The notes below the pieces were generated by a model. The model ran no database searches and was not told where the DNA came from. It worked only from the letters and a program-made list of their open reading frames with translations. DNA of 64,000 nt from contig NZ_JABBNB010000012.1 of the NCBI RefSeq assembly GCF_012933505.1, forward strand, positions 62,001 to 126,000. Direction: 5' to 3'. A program made the translations under genes and the position numbers. Positions 1-8,461 of the stretch are shown one piece after another. Positions within the stretch are counted from its first letter, which is position 1. Every line of letters starts with the position of its first letter. Source of the DNA: Gordonia asplenii. GTDB lineage: Bacteria > Actinomycetota > Actinomycetes > Mycobacteriales > Mycobacteriaceae.

Positions 1-1
1 A

Positions 2-370
2 CTCGTCGACGTCGGCGTCGAAGCGGGAGTGGGTCCGTTCGACGCCGATGCGATGTGGGGGCCGCCGTGGAGCACGCGCTGGCTCGACAATGATCCGTTC
101 ATCCAGGCACCGCGAATGAAGGGCATGAAACTGCGGATCGGCGCTTCCACCGGCATCTGGGGCGCGCACGACCGTCAGCCGGTCGCCGCGGTCAAGGGGA
201 CTCCGCTGGAATTGCTCGCCCTCGCTCAAACACGCGCCTTCGAGGTGTCCGCACTGCGCTCCGGTGTCGCAGTCTCCAGTGACTATCCCGCACAGGGAAC
301 TCATGACTGGGGTTACTGGAACGACATGGTCTGGCGCGCCAAGAACAGCGGCTGGTTCCGCGACCGTTAG
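2..370 (+). CDS. C-terminal part of an antigen 85-type mycolyltransferase/esterase (5' end outside window)
   Basis: The reading frame is open from the first bases of the window, so the gene begins to the left and only about 122 residues are visible. The fragment has the hallmarks of the end of the antigen 85 (Fbp) alpha/beta-hydrolase fold: a DADAMWGPP stretch, a WLDNDPF stretch, and near the end the GTHDWGYWNDM motif that carries the catalytic histidine. Family members are secreted and transfer mycolic acids onto trehalose or arabinogalactan in the outer cell wall. Without the N-terminal part I cannot tell a true mycolyltransferase from a related secreted esterase. The catalytic serine and the signal peptide lie outside the window. 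Confidence 0.8.
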   Translation, partial: LVDVGVEAGVGPFDADAMWGPPWSTRWLDNDPFIQAPRMKGMKLRIGASTGIWGAHDRQPVAAVKGTPLELLALAQTRAFEVSALRSGVAVSSDYPAQGTHDWGYWNDMVWRAKNSGWFRDR

Positions 371-557
371 ATCGGAACCGGCCGCCGGCCGGGGAAGACG
401 CACAGATACCGGGTTCTGACGCGAAAAGTCAACCACCCGTGGCTCATTCGACGACGAGCCCGGTATCTGAGCGTGGCCGGAGAGTGGAAATGCACTGTCG
501 CTGCGAGCGGCGGTGCATTTCGTCGTCGTGGTGACGGATCAGGTTGCCGAGTGGAAT

Positions 558-1556
558 CTATTGCCGCACAGTCGCTTCCGGGGCCATCGGCAACGGGTCG
601 GCGACGACTTCGTCGGCCACCGCGGGCTCGCCGAGCTTCACGACGATCACACCGGCGAGAATCAGTGCGCCGCCGAGCAATTGGACGACAGTCGGGATCT
701 CGCCGAGGAGCAGCCAGGCGAACACGATCGCGGCGATCACTTCCGACAACGCCACAAACGAGGCCAGCCGGGAACCGAGCCGGCGCGCTGCCGCGATGCC
801 CGTCACGTACGACACGGCCGCGGTGATCACTCCCAGGCTCAGAACCGCCGCCCACCACGGCACCTGCCCGCCGGCAAGCGTCACCGCTTCGGTGCTGGCT
901 GTCATCGGCAGCACGCCGACTGCCCCCAGCAGGGCCAGTCCGATTGCGCCGGCGGCGAGTCCTCCGCCCGCCAGGGTCACCGCGGGTATCGAGATCTTCA
1001 TGCTCCCCGACATGATGAAGTAACTCGCCGCGCCCACCGTCGCGCCCAGCGCCCACGCGACGCCCACGGCGTCGAGGCGCACTCCACCGAAGATCTGCAG
1101 CACCAACGCCAGGCCCGCCGCCGCGACGATCGTTCCGACGCACGTACGCCACGTGGGTCGCTGTCCATGGCGCAGCCACATCCACCCCACGACCACCACC
1201 GGTGCGAGATATTCGATCAGCAATGCGACCCCGACCTGCAATGAGCCGACGGCGTAGAAGTAGCACAGCTGCGGCAGCGCGACGGCGAGCGCGCCGTACG
1301 CGGCGATCACGCCGAGCGTCGTCGGGCGCAGGAGTTCATGCATGCGGCCCCGCATCCCGACGAGGCACATCGGTGCCAGGATCAGCGCGCTGATGGCGAT
1401 CCGGACCGTCACCGCGGCGCCTGCCGACCACCCGGCGTCGAGCAGCGACCGGGCGATCGGGCCCGACAGTCCGAACGACGACGCCGAGATCATTGCGAAG
1501 ATCAATCCGGCCCGCATGCGCCCGATGGTGTCATTGGTCAAACTCGTCATGGTCAT
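558..1556 (-). CDS. EamA/DMT-family membrane transporter
   Basis: This 332-residue protein is almost wholly hydrophobic, with about ten predicted membrane segments arranged as two EamA (DMT, RhaT-like) repeats. That is the usual length and topology of drug/metabolite exporters in the cytoplasmic membrane. The N-terminus reads MTMTSL; the ATG two codons in is an equally good start. It is divergent from the CGNR regulator gene with only 32 bp between the start codons, so the two genes share a promoter region and the regulator may control the transporter. The substrate cannot be predicted. Confidence 0.85.
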   Translation of the reverse strand: MTMTSLTNDTIGRMRAGLIFAMISASSFGLSGPIARSLLDAGWSAGAAVTVRIAISALILAPMCLVGMRGRMHELLRPTTLGVIAAYGALAVALPQLCYFYAVGSLQVGVALLIEYLAPVVVVGWMWLRHGQRPTWRTCVGTIVAAAGLALVLQIFGGVRLDAVGVAWALGATVGAASYFIMSGSMKISIPAVTLAGGGLAAGAIGLALLGAVGVLPMTASTEAVTLAGGQVPWWAAVLSLGVITAAVSYVTGIAAARRLGSRLASFVALSEVIAAIVFAWLLLGEIPTVVQLLGGALILAGVIVVKLGEPAVADEVVADPLPMAPEATVRQ

Positions 1557-1588
1557 TACGCTAGGGTGTGGGTGTGTAAGGTGTCAAC

Positions 1589-2140
1589 ATGTTCAACGCC
1601 GATGACACCGTGCAGTCGCTGGAGTCTGCGGTCGCCTTCGTCAACGGTGCCGACGTCGACGCCGAGGACGACCCGCTGGAATCGGTCGACGCACTCGCCG
1701 AGCACTACGAGCGCTTCGGCTACACCGGCCGGCGAGACGGCACACTCGCCGAACTCGACGCCGTCCGTGCGTTGCGTCCACGCCTGCGTGAACTGCTCAC
1801 CAGCAGCCGCGACGACGCCGCGCTGATCGTCAACGCCATCCTCGCCGAAGTGAACGCGGTGCCGCAGTTGGCACGGCACGGGACCGTCGACTGGCACCTG
1901 CATGCGTTGTCGACCGACGCGCCGCTGGCCGACCGGATCCTCGGTGAGACCGCGCTGGCGATGATGGACTTCATCCGCGCCGACGAGGTGTCCCGTCTGC
2001 GGGTCTGCGCCGCCGACGACTGCGACGGTCTGGTCCTCGACCTGTCCCGCAACCGATCGAAGAGATTCTGCTCGACGCGGTGTACCAATCGGGTAGCGGT
2101 GGCGGCATACCGGGCGCGGCAGGCCGCGTCAGACGAGTAG
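1589..2140 (+). CDS. CGNR zinc-finger / ABATE-domain putative transcriptional regulator
   Basis: A 183-residue protein. The N-terminal part resembles an ABATE domain. The last 50 residues carry the CGNR-type zinc finger: RVCAADDC, then a basic RNRSKRFCS stretch, then CTNR, giving the four-cysteine pattern. Proteins of this family are thought to be stress-related DNA-binding regulators. Only 32 bp separate its ATG from that of the divergent EamA transporter, the common arrangement of an efflux pump with its regulator. No direct evidence of the ligand is visible. Confidence 0.82.
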   Translation: MFNADDTVQSLESAVAFVNGADVDAEDDPLESVDALAEHYERFGYTGRRDGTLAELDAVRALRPRLRELLTSSRDDAALIVNAILAEVNAVPQLARHGTVDWHLHALSTDAPLADRILGETALAMMDFIRADEVSRLRVCAADDCDGLVLDLSRNRSKRFCSTRCTNRVAVAAYRARQAASDE

Positions 2141-2207
2141 GGGCCGCGCGACGCCGACCGGCGGGCACTAACCTGGAGTGCGCAATCCGAGGTCTTCGAG
2201 GGGAAAC

Positions 2208-3650
2208 ATGCTGCAACCGGGCGCGCATTTCGCCGGATACACGATCGAACGCCGACTCGGGGTCGGCGGGATGGGTGAGGTCTACGTGGCCCGTCATCCA
2301 CGACTACCGCGGTCGGACGCATTGAAGGTGCTTTCGGCGCAGTTCGGTGCCGACGATCAATTTCGACGCCGGTTCGAGCGCGAGGGCGACGTGGTCGCCG
2401 AATTCTTTCATCCGGGCATCGTGAAGGTGCTCGACCGCGGCGAAACCGACGGGCGGCTGTGGCTGGCGCTCGAACTCGTCGACGGCCACGACCTGGGGCA
2501 GCTGGCCCAACGGTGGCCGCACGGAATGGCGGCACCCGAGGTGGGGCGCATTGTCTCCTCCGTTGCCGACGCGCTGGACTACGCCGCGGCTCGCGGCCTG
2601 GTGCATCGCGATGTCAAACCGGCGAACGTCCTGGTCGACGCGGGCGGGCGAGTCATGCTCTCCGACTTCGGGATTGCCCGAACGATGGCCGAGGTGTCAG
2701 ACCTCACCGGCACCGGAATGACGATCGGGACAGTCAGCTACGCCTCGCCCGAGCAACTCAACGGCGACCGGGTCGACGGACGATCCGATCAATATTCGCT
2801 GGCGGCCACGGCTTTTCACCTGCTGACCGGTCGCCCCCCGTTCGTCGACGCCAATATCGTGAAAGTCATCACCGCGCACATGAATCAGCCGGTGCCGTCG
2901 GTGCGGACGATGCGGCCCGACCTGTCGCCCGGCGTCGACGCCGTGCTGCGTCGGGCCCTGGCGAAGAATCCGGGCCAGCGGTTTGCGACGTCGACGGAGT
3001 TCGCACGTGCGCTCGGCACCGAACTGCGCGGGGACTCATTCGCTACCAGACCGGCGACCTCAGGGCCCCTACCCGCGGCGCCGGTGGCTATCCCTTCGCC
3101 TGCGCCGGCTGGTCCACTAGCGGCCACAACCGAGATCTTGAAGGGCCTGATCGGCGGAATCGTCGCGCTGTCGATCTGGGCGATCGTGGTGATCGGAGGG
3201 TACTTGCTGTCGTACGACCACAACTCGGTCATCGCAGTGGCGATCGCGCTGGCGCTCGGCGTCGTCGTCGGCGTGGCGAAGCCTCGCCGAAGAATTCCCG
3301 CGGCGTTGTCGGCGCTCGTGACGACCCTCGTGGCAGTGGGGTACGCGCTTAACGCGGGCTTTCCGCATTACCTCCAATATGGGCTGCTGGCGATGCTCGC
3401 CCTCGCCACCTGGGTGGTCGCCCGACGATCACCGGTGGTGCTGGTTGTGGCGCCTATCGCAGGCATCGTCGTCGGCGGCGCGATCTATCTGTTCCCGCAC
3501 ATCGGGACGCGTCTGGAAATGACGGTAGGTCAGGTGGCCATCGAGATCGCCGTGCTCGCCGTTGCCGCTTGGGTCGGGGTCGGGATCGATCGGCTCCTGG
3601 GCACGTCGGTGAGCACGCCTGTGCCGCAATCGAATTGGAGCGCCCGGTGA
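2208..3650 (+). CDS. Membrane-anchored Ser/Thr protein kinase with multi-pass C-terminus
   Basis: I start the gene at ATG 2208 (480 aa), which has a GAGGGG ribosome site just upstream, rather than at the GTG 30 bases earlier. The N-terminal 270 residues form a Hanks-type kinase: glycine loop GVGGMGEVY near residue 18, ATP-binding Lys40, HRDVKPAN with catalytic Asp135, DFG near 153, and SPEQL in the activation segment. A Pro/Ala-rich linker follows. The C-terminal ~160 residues hold about six hydrophobic segments instead of the single helix plus sensor domain of most actinobacterial Pkn proteins, so it probably senses within the membrane. Its stop overlaps the start of the hydrolase gene by four bases, indicating cotranscription. 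Confidence 0.9.
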   Translation: MLQPGAHFAGYTIERRLGVGGMGEVYVARHPRLPRSDALKVLSAQFGADDQFRRRFEREGDVVAEFFHPGIVKVLDRGETDGRLWLALELVDGHDLGQLAQRWPHGMAAPEVGRIVSSVADALDYAAARGLVHRDVKPANVLVDAGGRVMLSDFGIARTMAEVSDLTGTGMTIGTVSYASPEQLNGDRVDGRSDQYSLAATAFHLLTGRPPFVDANIVKVITAHMNQPVPSVRTMRPDLSPGVDAVLRRALAKNPGQRFATSTEFARALGTELRGDSFATRPATSGPLPAAPVAIPSPAPAGPLAATTEILKGLIGGIVALSIWAIVVIGGYLLSYDHNSVIAVAIALALGVVVGVAKPRRRIPAALSALVTTLVAVGYALNAGFPHYLQYGLLAMLALATWVVARRSPVVLVVAPIAGIVVGGAIYLFPHIGTRLEMTVGQVAIEIAVLAVAAWVGVGIDRLLGTSVSTPVPQSNWSAR

Positions 3651-4393
3651 TTCGCCTTCTGCGGCGTCCCGACGGTGCGGGCGCTCTGCGGCTCGCCGTT
3701 GCCTCGTCCGGCGACGTCACCGACCATCCAGTGGTACTCGTCCACGGAATGGGCGGTGATCACTCCACGTGGCGGTCGTTGCACCGGGAGTTGCAGACCG
3801 CCGGCCGGTCCGTCGTCTCGGTCGATCTGCGTGGCCACGGCCGCAGTGCGCATGCGAAGAGCTACGGACTCAACGATTTTCGCGACGACGTCGCCTTCGT
3901 CGTCGACGAGCTCGGCGTCGAGGAGTTCGATCTCGTCGGGCATTCGCTCGGCGCGCACACCGCGTTGCGACTCGCCATGACGATGCCGGGCCGGGTGAAT
4001 CGCCTTGTGCTGGAGGAGTGTCCGCCGATGCCCCGCGATCAGGCCGACCTCGACGAACAGATCGCACCGGCGTCGAACTTGGGGGAGACGGTCCGGGGCA
4101 TTCTGGCCGCGGCGTCGAATCCGTTGCCGCTGTTGCGTTTCGACCATTCGCTGCCGAAGAAGGTCGCACCGCAGTTCGAGGTAACCGACGTCGACTGGTG
4201 GCGGCGACTGTCGACCGTGACGACTCAGACGCTGGTCATCTCCGGCGGCGACGCCAGTTTTCTGCCACCCCGACATCTGCGCGCGTTGGCCGCGGCCCTG
4301 CCCGACAGCTCTTTTCAGCTGATCGACGCCGGACATAGCGTGCACCGCGACCGCGGGCAGGAGTTTTCGTCGGCGGTGCTGCGGTTCGTTTGA
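3647..4393 (+). CDS. Alpha/beta-fold hydrolase
   Basis: The start is GTG 3647, overlapping the kinase stop as GTGA with a GGAG ribosome site six bases upstream. This gives a 248-residue protein beginning VIRLLRRPDG; in-frame sequence upstream is kinase shadow. It has the complete alpha/beta-hydrolase set: oxyanion HGMGG near residue 33, nucleophile elbow GHSLG with Ser100, an acid in SGGDASF, and a C-terminal His in DAGHSVH. The fold covers esterases, C-C hydrolases, haloperoxidase-like and epoxide hydrolases, so the substrate is unknown. Translational coupling to the membrane kinase suggests a shared physiological role. Confidence 0.88.
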   Translation: MIRLLRRPDGAGALRLAVASSGDVTDHPVVLVHGMGGDHSTWRSLHRELQTAGRSVVSVDLRGHGRSAHAKSYGLNDFRDDVAFVVDELGVEEFDLVGHSLGAHTALRLAMTMPGRVNRLVLEECPPMPRDQADLDEQIAPASNLGETVRGILAAASNPLPLLRFDHSLPKKVAPQFEVTDVDWWRRLSTVTTQTLVISGGDASFLPPRHLRALAAALPDSSFQLIDAGHSVHRDRGQEFSSAVLRFV

Positions 4394-4459
4394 TCGCCTG
4401 GCTGGTCGAGTGGGACGTCACCGCGTCGAGACCCCGCGACCCGAAAGCCCGACAGGTGC

Positions 4460-5365
4460 TCAGCCGTTGTGCAGCCGGCGCGGGTCGACGCCCATCGCGG
4501 TGAAGCCGTCGTAGGCCCACGGGGTGTAGAGCAGTTTCATCGGTAGCCGGTTGAACACCGGATTGGCGAAGCGCATGAACGCGGCGAACCGGTCGAACCG
4601 CTTCTGTAGCTTGTCATTCCATTCCAGCTCGCATACGTCGCGCATCTGCGGTGGAAGTGTCCCGACGAAGATCGTCCGTGTGAACGCGTTGAGCGGAGCA
4701 CTGAGGATGCGCCACAACGGTTTTGGGATCCGGCGCGGACCGGGGATGCCCTTGCGCAGGTAGCCGGTCGCGTACACGATGGTCCGCGTCGGAACGAACT
4801 GGTCGAGCATGGCATCCCAGTACTCGAGGAATTCGGCATAGGTTTGCGGCTGATTGCGTGCACTCACGCCGTAGAGCTGATACCAGATCTTCGACTCTTC
4901 GAAGATCTGTTCCTTCTCCTCATCCGACAACCGGCGAATGAAGGTGTCGGTGATATAGAGGACCTGATCGACGAAAGTCGCGTGCGCCCAATAGAACAAC
5001 TCGGGATTCAACGCGTGGTATCGCGAACCGTCGCTGATGGTGCCTTTGATGTCGCGATGGAAGTCGCGCACCTTGCGGCCCCAGTGATGCGGGTCTGTGC
5101 TGTAGACGGTCCGCATGATCGGCGGTCCGCTGCGCTGGGCTCGGCCGATGAAGTCGCTGAAGATCACCGAGTGATCTTCCACCGCCTTACCGAGCTGTTC
5201 GATGCAGTTCTCGGTACCGGCGAGCCGTTGAAATCCCAGTACACCGCGGACGTCGCCGTAGAACTTCCAGACGAGCGAGTCTGCGCCCAATCGCGGGGTG
5301 AGGTCGGCGACGTCGTCGTCGACGATCATGGGGATGGCCTCTGCCATACCTTCGCTGATGGTCAT
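4460..5365 (-). CDS. DUF2236 / MpaB-type oxygenase
   Basis: A 301-residue protein from ATG 5365; a GTG six codons upstream is also possible and neither has a strong ribosome site. It matches the oxygenase MpaB/DUF2236 family (related to the latex-clearing protein Lcp), soluble haem-binding oxygenases with conserved His and Arg residues. Visible motifs include DSLVWKFYGDVR near the N-terminus, DPHHWGRKVRDFHRDIKG, and FYWAHATFVDQVL. It is divergent from menC, and a 30-bp inverted repeat (5384-5413) in the shared promoter matches the one before the nearby P450 gene. Co-regulation with that P450 supports an oxidative role on a lipid or terpenoid, which is inference. Confidence 0.85.
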   Translation of the reverse strand: MTISEGMAEAIPMIVDDDVADLTPRLGADSLVWKFYGDVRGVLGFQRLAGTENCIEQLGKAVEDHSVIFSDFIGRAQRSGPPIMRTVYSTDPHHWGRKVRDFHRDIKGTISDGSRYHALNPELFYWAHATFVDQVLYITDTFIRRLSDEEKEQIFEESKIWYQLYGVSARNQPQTYAEFLEYWDAMLDQFVPTRTIVYATGYLRKGIPGPRRIPKPLWRILSAPLNAFTRTIFVGTLPPQMRDVCELEWNDKLQKRFDRFAAFMRFANPVFNRLPMKLLYTPWAYDGFTAMGVDPRRLHNG

Positions 5366-5383
5366 GAGTCGAGCGTAGCGCAC

Positions 5384-5413
5384 ATTGGAACGAATTTGAA
5401 GATTTGTTTCAAA
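5384..5413. promoter_or_regulatory. Inverted-repeat operator between mpaB-like gene and menC
   Basis: The half sites are ATTGGAACG (5384-5392) and TGTTTCAAA (5405-5413), separated by 12 bases. Half-site sequence and spacing match the more perfect copy at 6401-6430. It lies 18 bp from the mpaB-like ATG and 31 bp from menC. The likely binder is the TetR at 7839-8438. Confidence 0.65.
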
Positions 5414-5444
5414 CTATTCGGTGGTGGCGGCCTAGGGTTGAACG

Positions 5445-6398
5445 ATGCGAGATCTTCCCGACGTCGACGACCTGCTGCGCTCCACCCGCGTGTGTGCGCT
5501 GCCGATGCGGACGAAGTTCCGCGGCATCACCACCCGGGAAGTCGTCGTCTTCGAGGGGCCGGCCGGGTGGGGCGAGTTCTCGCCCTTCGTCGAGTACGAC
5601 GACGTCGAAGCGTCGTCGTGGCTGGCCGCGGGTATCGAGGCGGCCTATCTCGGAGCGCCGACGCCGGTGCGCGACGTCGTCGAGATCAACGCGACGGTGC
5701 CCGCTGTGCCCGCCGATCAGGTGCGTGCGGTCTTGGCTTGCTACCCGGGCGCGACGACGGCGAAGGTGAAGGTCGCCGAACCGGGCCAGTCGCTGTCCGA
5801 CGACGTCGACCGGGTTGCTGCGGCGCGCGAGCTGATTCCGCACGTGCGCATCGACGCGAACGCGAAGTGGACTGTGCCGCAAGCCATTGAGGCGATCGCT
5901 GCGATCGGCGACGTGCAGTACGTCGAGCAGCCGTGTGCGACTGTCGAGGAACTGGCGCTCGTGCGGCGCGCGGTGTCGTCGCCGATTGCGGCCGACGAAT
6001 CGATCCGGCGGGCGAGTGATCCGATGCGTGTCGTCGCACATGATGCCGCCGACGTCGCGGTTCTGAAGGTCGCACCGCTTGGCGGGATGCGAGCCGTGCT
6101 GCGCCTCGCCGAGCAGATGAAGATGCCGATCGTCGTGTCCAGTGCGCTCGACTCGGCCGTCGGCATTTCGGCAGGCGTGGCCACAGCCGCAGCGCTCCCG
6201 ACTCTCGATCTGGCATGCGGTCTGGGAACGGGTGCGCTCTTCGTCGACGACGTCGCGCCGTCGTTCATTCCGGACGGGGGTGTGGTCCTGCCGCGCGCGG
6301 TGACGCCGTTCGAAGCGCTGCCGTTGGCGTCGTCGGAACGCGCGGAGTGGTGGCGAGACAGGCTGCGTCGGTGTCACGGAATTCTCGCCACCCGATAG
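5445..6398 (+). CDS. menC: o-Succinylbenzoate synthase (menaquinone biosynthesis)
   Basis: A 317-residue enolase-superfamily enzyme that dehydrates SHCHC to o-succinylbenzoate in cytoplasmic menaquinone synthesis. The active-site signature is present in order: KVKV (catalytic Lys region), RIDANAKW (metal-binding Asp), EQP (metal-binding Glu), ADES (metal-binding Asp) and VLKVAPLGG (second catalytic Lys). The short form of about 320 residues is typical of Actinobacteria. No other men genes are visible nearby. It is divergent from the MpaB-like gene and shares the operator-like repeat at 5384-5413. The P450 operon follows in the same direction but has its own operator and -10 box. Confidence 0.93.
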   Translation: MRDLPDVDDLLRSTRVCALPMRTKFRGITTREVVVFEGPAGWGEFSPFVEYDDVEASSWLAAGIEAAYLGAPTPVRDVVEINATVPAVPADQVRAVLACYPGATTAKVKVAEPGQSLSDDVDRVAAARELIPHVRIDANAKWTVPQAIEAIAAIGDVQYVEQPCATVEELALVRRAVSSPIAADESIRRASDPMRVVAHDAADVAVLKVAPLGGMRAVLRLAEQMKMPIVVSSALDSAVGISAGVATAAALPTLDLACGLGTGALFVDDVAPSFIPDGGVVLPRAVTPFEALPLASSERAEWWRDRLRRCHGILATR

Positions 6399-6400
6399 CG

Positions 6401-6430
6401 TTTGGAACAGACGTCGACTTTTGTTCCAAA
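6401..6430. promoter_or_regulatory. Near-perfect inverted-repeat operator of the P450-TetR-SDR operon
   Basis: TTTGGAACA (6401-6409) and TGTTCCAAA (6422-6430) are exact reverse complements separated by 12 bases. A TATAGT -10 hexamer follows at 6437-6442, so bound protein would cover the -35 region. A TetR encoded in the operon it precedes is the obvious candidate regulator. Confidence 0.75.
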
Positions 6431-6501
6431 GGGCGGTATAGTGAGCTGTGCCACTGGTGACGGTGGCGTGGCTGACTTCTCGTGAACTGGAGCTCATTCT
6501 C

Positions 6502-7839
6502 ATGACCGCAGTCCTTGCTCAAGCGCCCGCAGACAGCGACCTTCGGTCCGTGCCGCAGTCCAATCGCAACGGGGTGCTGGAGGTCATGCGCATGCGGCGC
6601 GATCCGTTCGGCTATTCCGAACAGCGTCAAGTGCAGTACGGGCCGACGTCGGCGCTGACCGTGTTCGGGATCAATATGGTCACCGCCAGCGGTGCGCGCG
6701 CCGCCGAGCAGGTGCTGATGAATAAGGACAAGGCGTTCGAGAACGGTCCGGCGTGGAGCTATTTCATCGGGCCGTTCTTCAATCGCGGAGTCATGCTGTT
6801 GGATTTCGACGAGCACCGCCATCATCGACACATTCTGCAGCAAGCGTTCACGCCCAGGGCTCTCAAGGGCTACATGGACGAATTGCAACCGATGGTCGAG
6901 AAACGAATGCAGCGTTTCCCGACCGGTGACGTGAAGCTGTTCAGTGAGTTCAAGGAACTCACCCTCGACGTCGCATTGGAAGTCTTTCTGGGCCTGGAGC
7001 TTCCGAAGGCCGAAGCGGACAAGATCAACAAGGCCTTCATCGAGACGGTCCGCGCGGGCGTCGCGTATGTGCGCAAACCGCTGCCGGGTGGGCGATGGTG
7101 GAAGGGCCTGCGCTCGCGCAAGATCCTCGAGGAGTTCTTCTACGCCAACATCGCGGCCAAGCGGGCCACGCAGACGCCCGACCTGTTCTCGGTGCTCTGC
7201 CACGCGGAAAGTGAAGAGGGACATACCTTTACCGACGAAGACGTGGTCAACCATATGATCTTCGTGTTGATGGCGGCGCACGACACCTCGACGATCACCA
7301 TGACGCAGATGGCCTACCGGATGGCGAAGTCGCCGCAGTGGCAGGACAAAGCGCGTGCACAGGCGCTGGAGTTCGACGCGCACCTCGCCTACGACGATCT
7401 TGCGAAACTCGACATCCTCGACTCGGTGTTGAAAGAGTCTTTGCGGATGTGTCCGCCGGTGCCGGCCCAGCCTCGAATGGCGGTGAAAGACACCGAGATT
7501 CAAGGTTATTTCATTCCCAAGGGTACTTTCGTCAATATTCCGCAGCTGACCAATCACCGCGACCCCGAGTTCTTCACCAACCCGGATTTCTTCGACCCGG
7601 AACGCTTCGGTCCCGACCGTGCCGAAGACAAGGCGCACCGGTTCGCCTGGACGCCATTCGGCGGTGGAGTGCACAAGTGCATCGGCTTGTACTTTGGACA
7701 GATGGAAATCAAGACGATCATGCATCACCTGCTACGCGGGTACGAATGGTCCGTGCCCGCCGACTACGAGATTCCGATGGACTACAGCGCGCTTCCGGTC
7801 CCGAAGGACAAGTTGCCGGTGATGGTGAGGCGGCGTTGA
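6502..7839 (+). CDS. Cytochrome P450 (CYP136-like by context)
   Basis: I start at ATG 6502 (445 aa), preceded by a GGAG site. Core P450 motifs are clear: I-helix oxygen-activation motif AAHDTST, K-helix ESLR with Glu312 and Arg315, and the haem loop FGGGVHKCIG with axial Cys393. No membrane anchor is visible, so it is a soluble class I P450 needing a ferredoxin and reductase. The following TetR and SDR genes reproduce the cyp136-Rv3058c-Rv3057c grouping of M. tuberculosis as I remember it, which suggests CYP136 or a sterol/terpenoid-type P450; the subfamily needs a search. The stop overlaps the TetR start (TGATG). Confidence 0.92.
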   Translation: MTAVLAQAPADSDLRSVPQSNRNGVLEVMRMRRDPFGYSEQRQVQYGPTSALTVFGINMVTASGARAAEQVLMNKDKAFENGPAWSYFIGPFFNRGVMLLDFDEHRHHRHILQQAFTPRALKGYMDELQPMVEKRMQRFPTGDVKLFSEFKELTLDVALEVFLGLELPKAEADKINKAFIETVRAGVAYVRKPLPGGRWWKGLRSRKILEEFFYANIAAKRATQTPDLFSVLCHAESEEGHTFTDEDVVNHMIFVLMAAHDTSTITMTQMAYRMAKSPQWQDKARAQALEFDAHLAYDDLAKLDILDSVLKESLRMCPPVPAQPRMAVKDTEIQGYFIPKGTFVNIPQLTNHRDPEFFTNPDFFDPERFGPDRAEDKAHRFAWTPFGGGVHKCIGLYFGQMEIKTIMHHLLRGYEWSVPADYEIPMDYSALPVPKDKLPVMVRRR

Positions 7840-8438
7840 TGGCGGCCAGTTCGACGTCGCGCAAGTCCCGCAGCACTGCTTCGCCGGAGGATCAGGAGGC
7901 GTCGATCCTCGACGCCGCGGCTGCCGAATTCGTGTCGGTGGGGGTGCGGCGCGCCAACATGGATGAGGTCGCCGTGAATGCCGGGGTGAGTCGCTCGACG
8001 CTGTATCGCCGGTTCCCCAACAAGGACAACCTGTTGGTGGCCGTCGCGAACCTGGCCTACGAGCGTGGCATGCGGCGGCTGGAAGCGGCGGTGACTGGAC
8101 TGCCGCCGCGCGAGGCCGTCGTCGAGGCATTCGCCACCGGGGCGCAGATGGTCACCGAGGATCCGCTCCTGAACCGAATGGTCTTGGAGGACTACGAAAT
8201 TCGAGGGATCACGGCGTCGATGAGCGGAATGTTCATCAACATCGTGACCGAGCGAGTCGTGCAGACCCTACGACGCGCGGGTGCCGAAATGCCCGACGCC
8301 GACCTACACCGCGCCGTCGAAGTGCACGTGCGACTCGTCACGTCGTATCTGGAAGTGCCCAGCGACGACGAGTCCCTGCGCACACCCGAGGGCGCGCGCG
8401 AACTGGCGTCGAAGTTCCTCGCGCCGATGATCTGGTAA
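7839..8438 (+). CDS. TetR-family regulator of the P450 operon
   Basis: A 199-residue protein whose ATG overlaps the P450 stop. After a Ser/Arg-rich N-terminal tail, residues ~25-75 form a classical TetR helix-turn-helix (ILDAAAAEFVSVG, then VAVNAGVSRSTLYRRFPNKDNL). The C-terminal ligand domain is divergent. Position inside the operon, and two matching palindromes (6401-6430 and 5384-5413), point to autorepression plus control of mpaB and/or menC. The ligand is probably a P450 substrate or product, which is inference. Confidence 0.9.
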   Translation: MAASSTSRKSRSTASPEDQEASILDAAAAEFVSVGVRRANMDEVAVNAGVSRSTLYRRFPNKDNLLVAVANLAYERGMRRLEAAVTGLPPREAVVEAFATGAQMVTEDPLLNRMVLEDYEIRGITASMSGMFINIVTERVVQTLRRAGAEMPDADLHRAVEVHVRLVTSYLEVPSDDESLRTPEGARELASKFLAPMIW

Positions 8439-8461
8439 CACCGCCTCTTTCAGGAGTATTC

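Noticed and set aside
4400..4436. Degenerate copy of the dispersed repeat (CTGGTCGAG...GTCGAGACCCC) after the hydrolase gene
   Set aside because: Too diverged to list as a supported copy, though it may be an old one.
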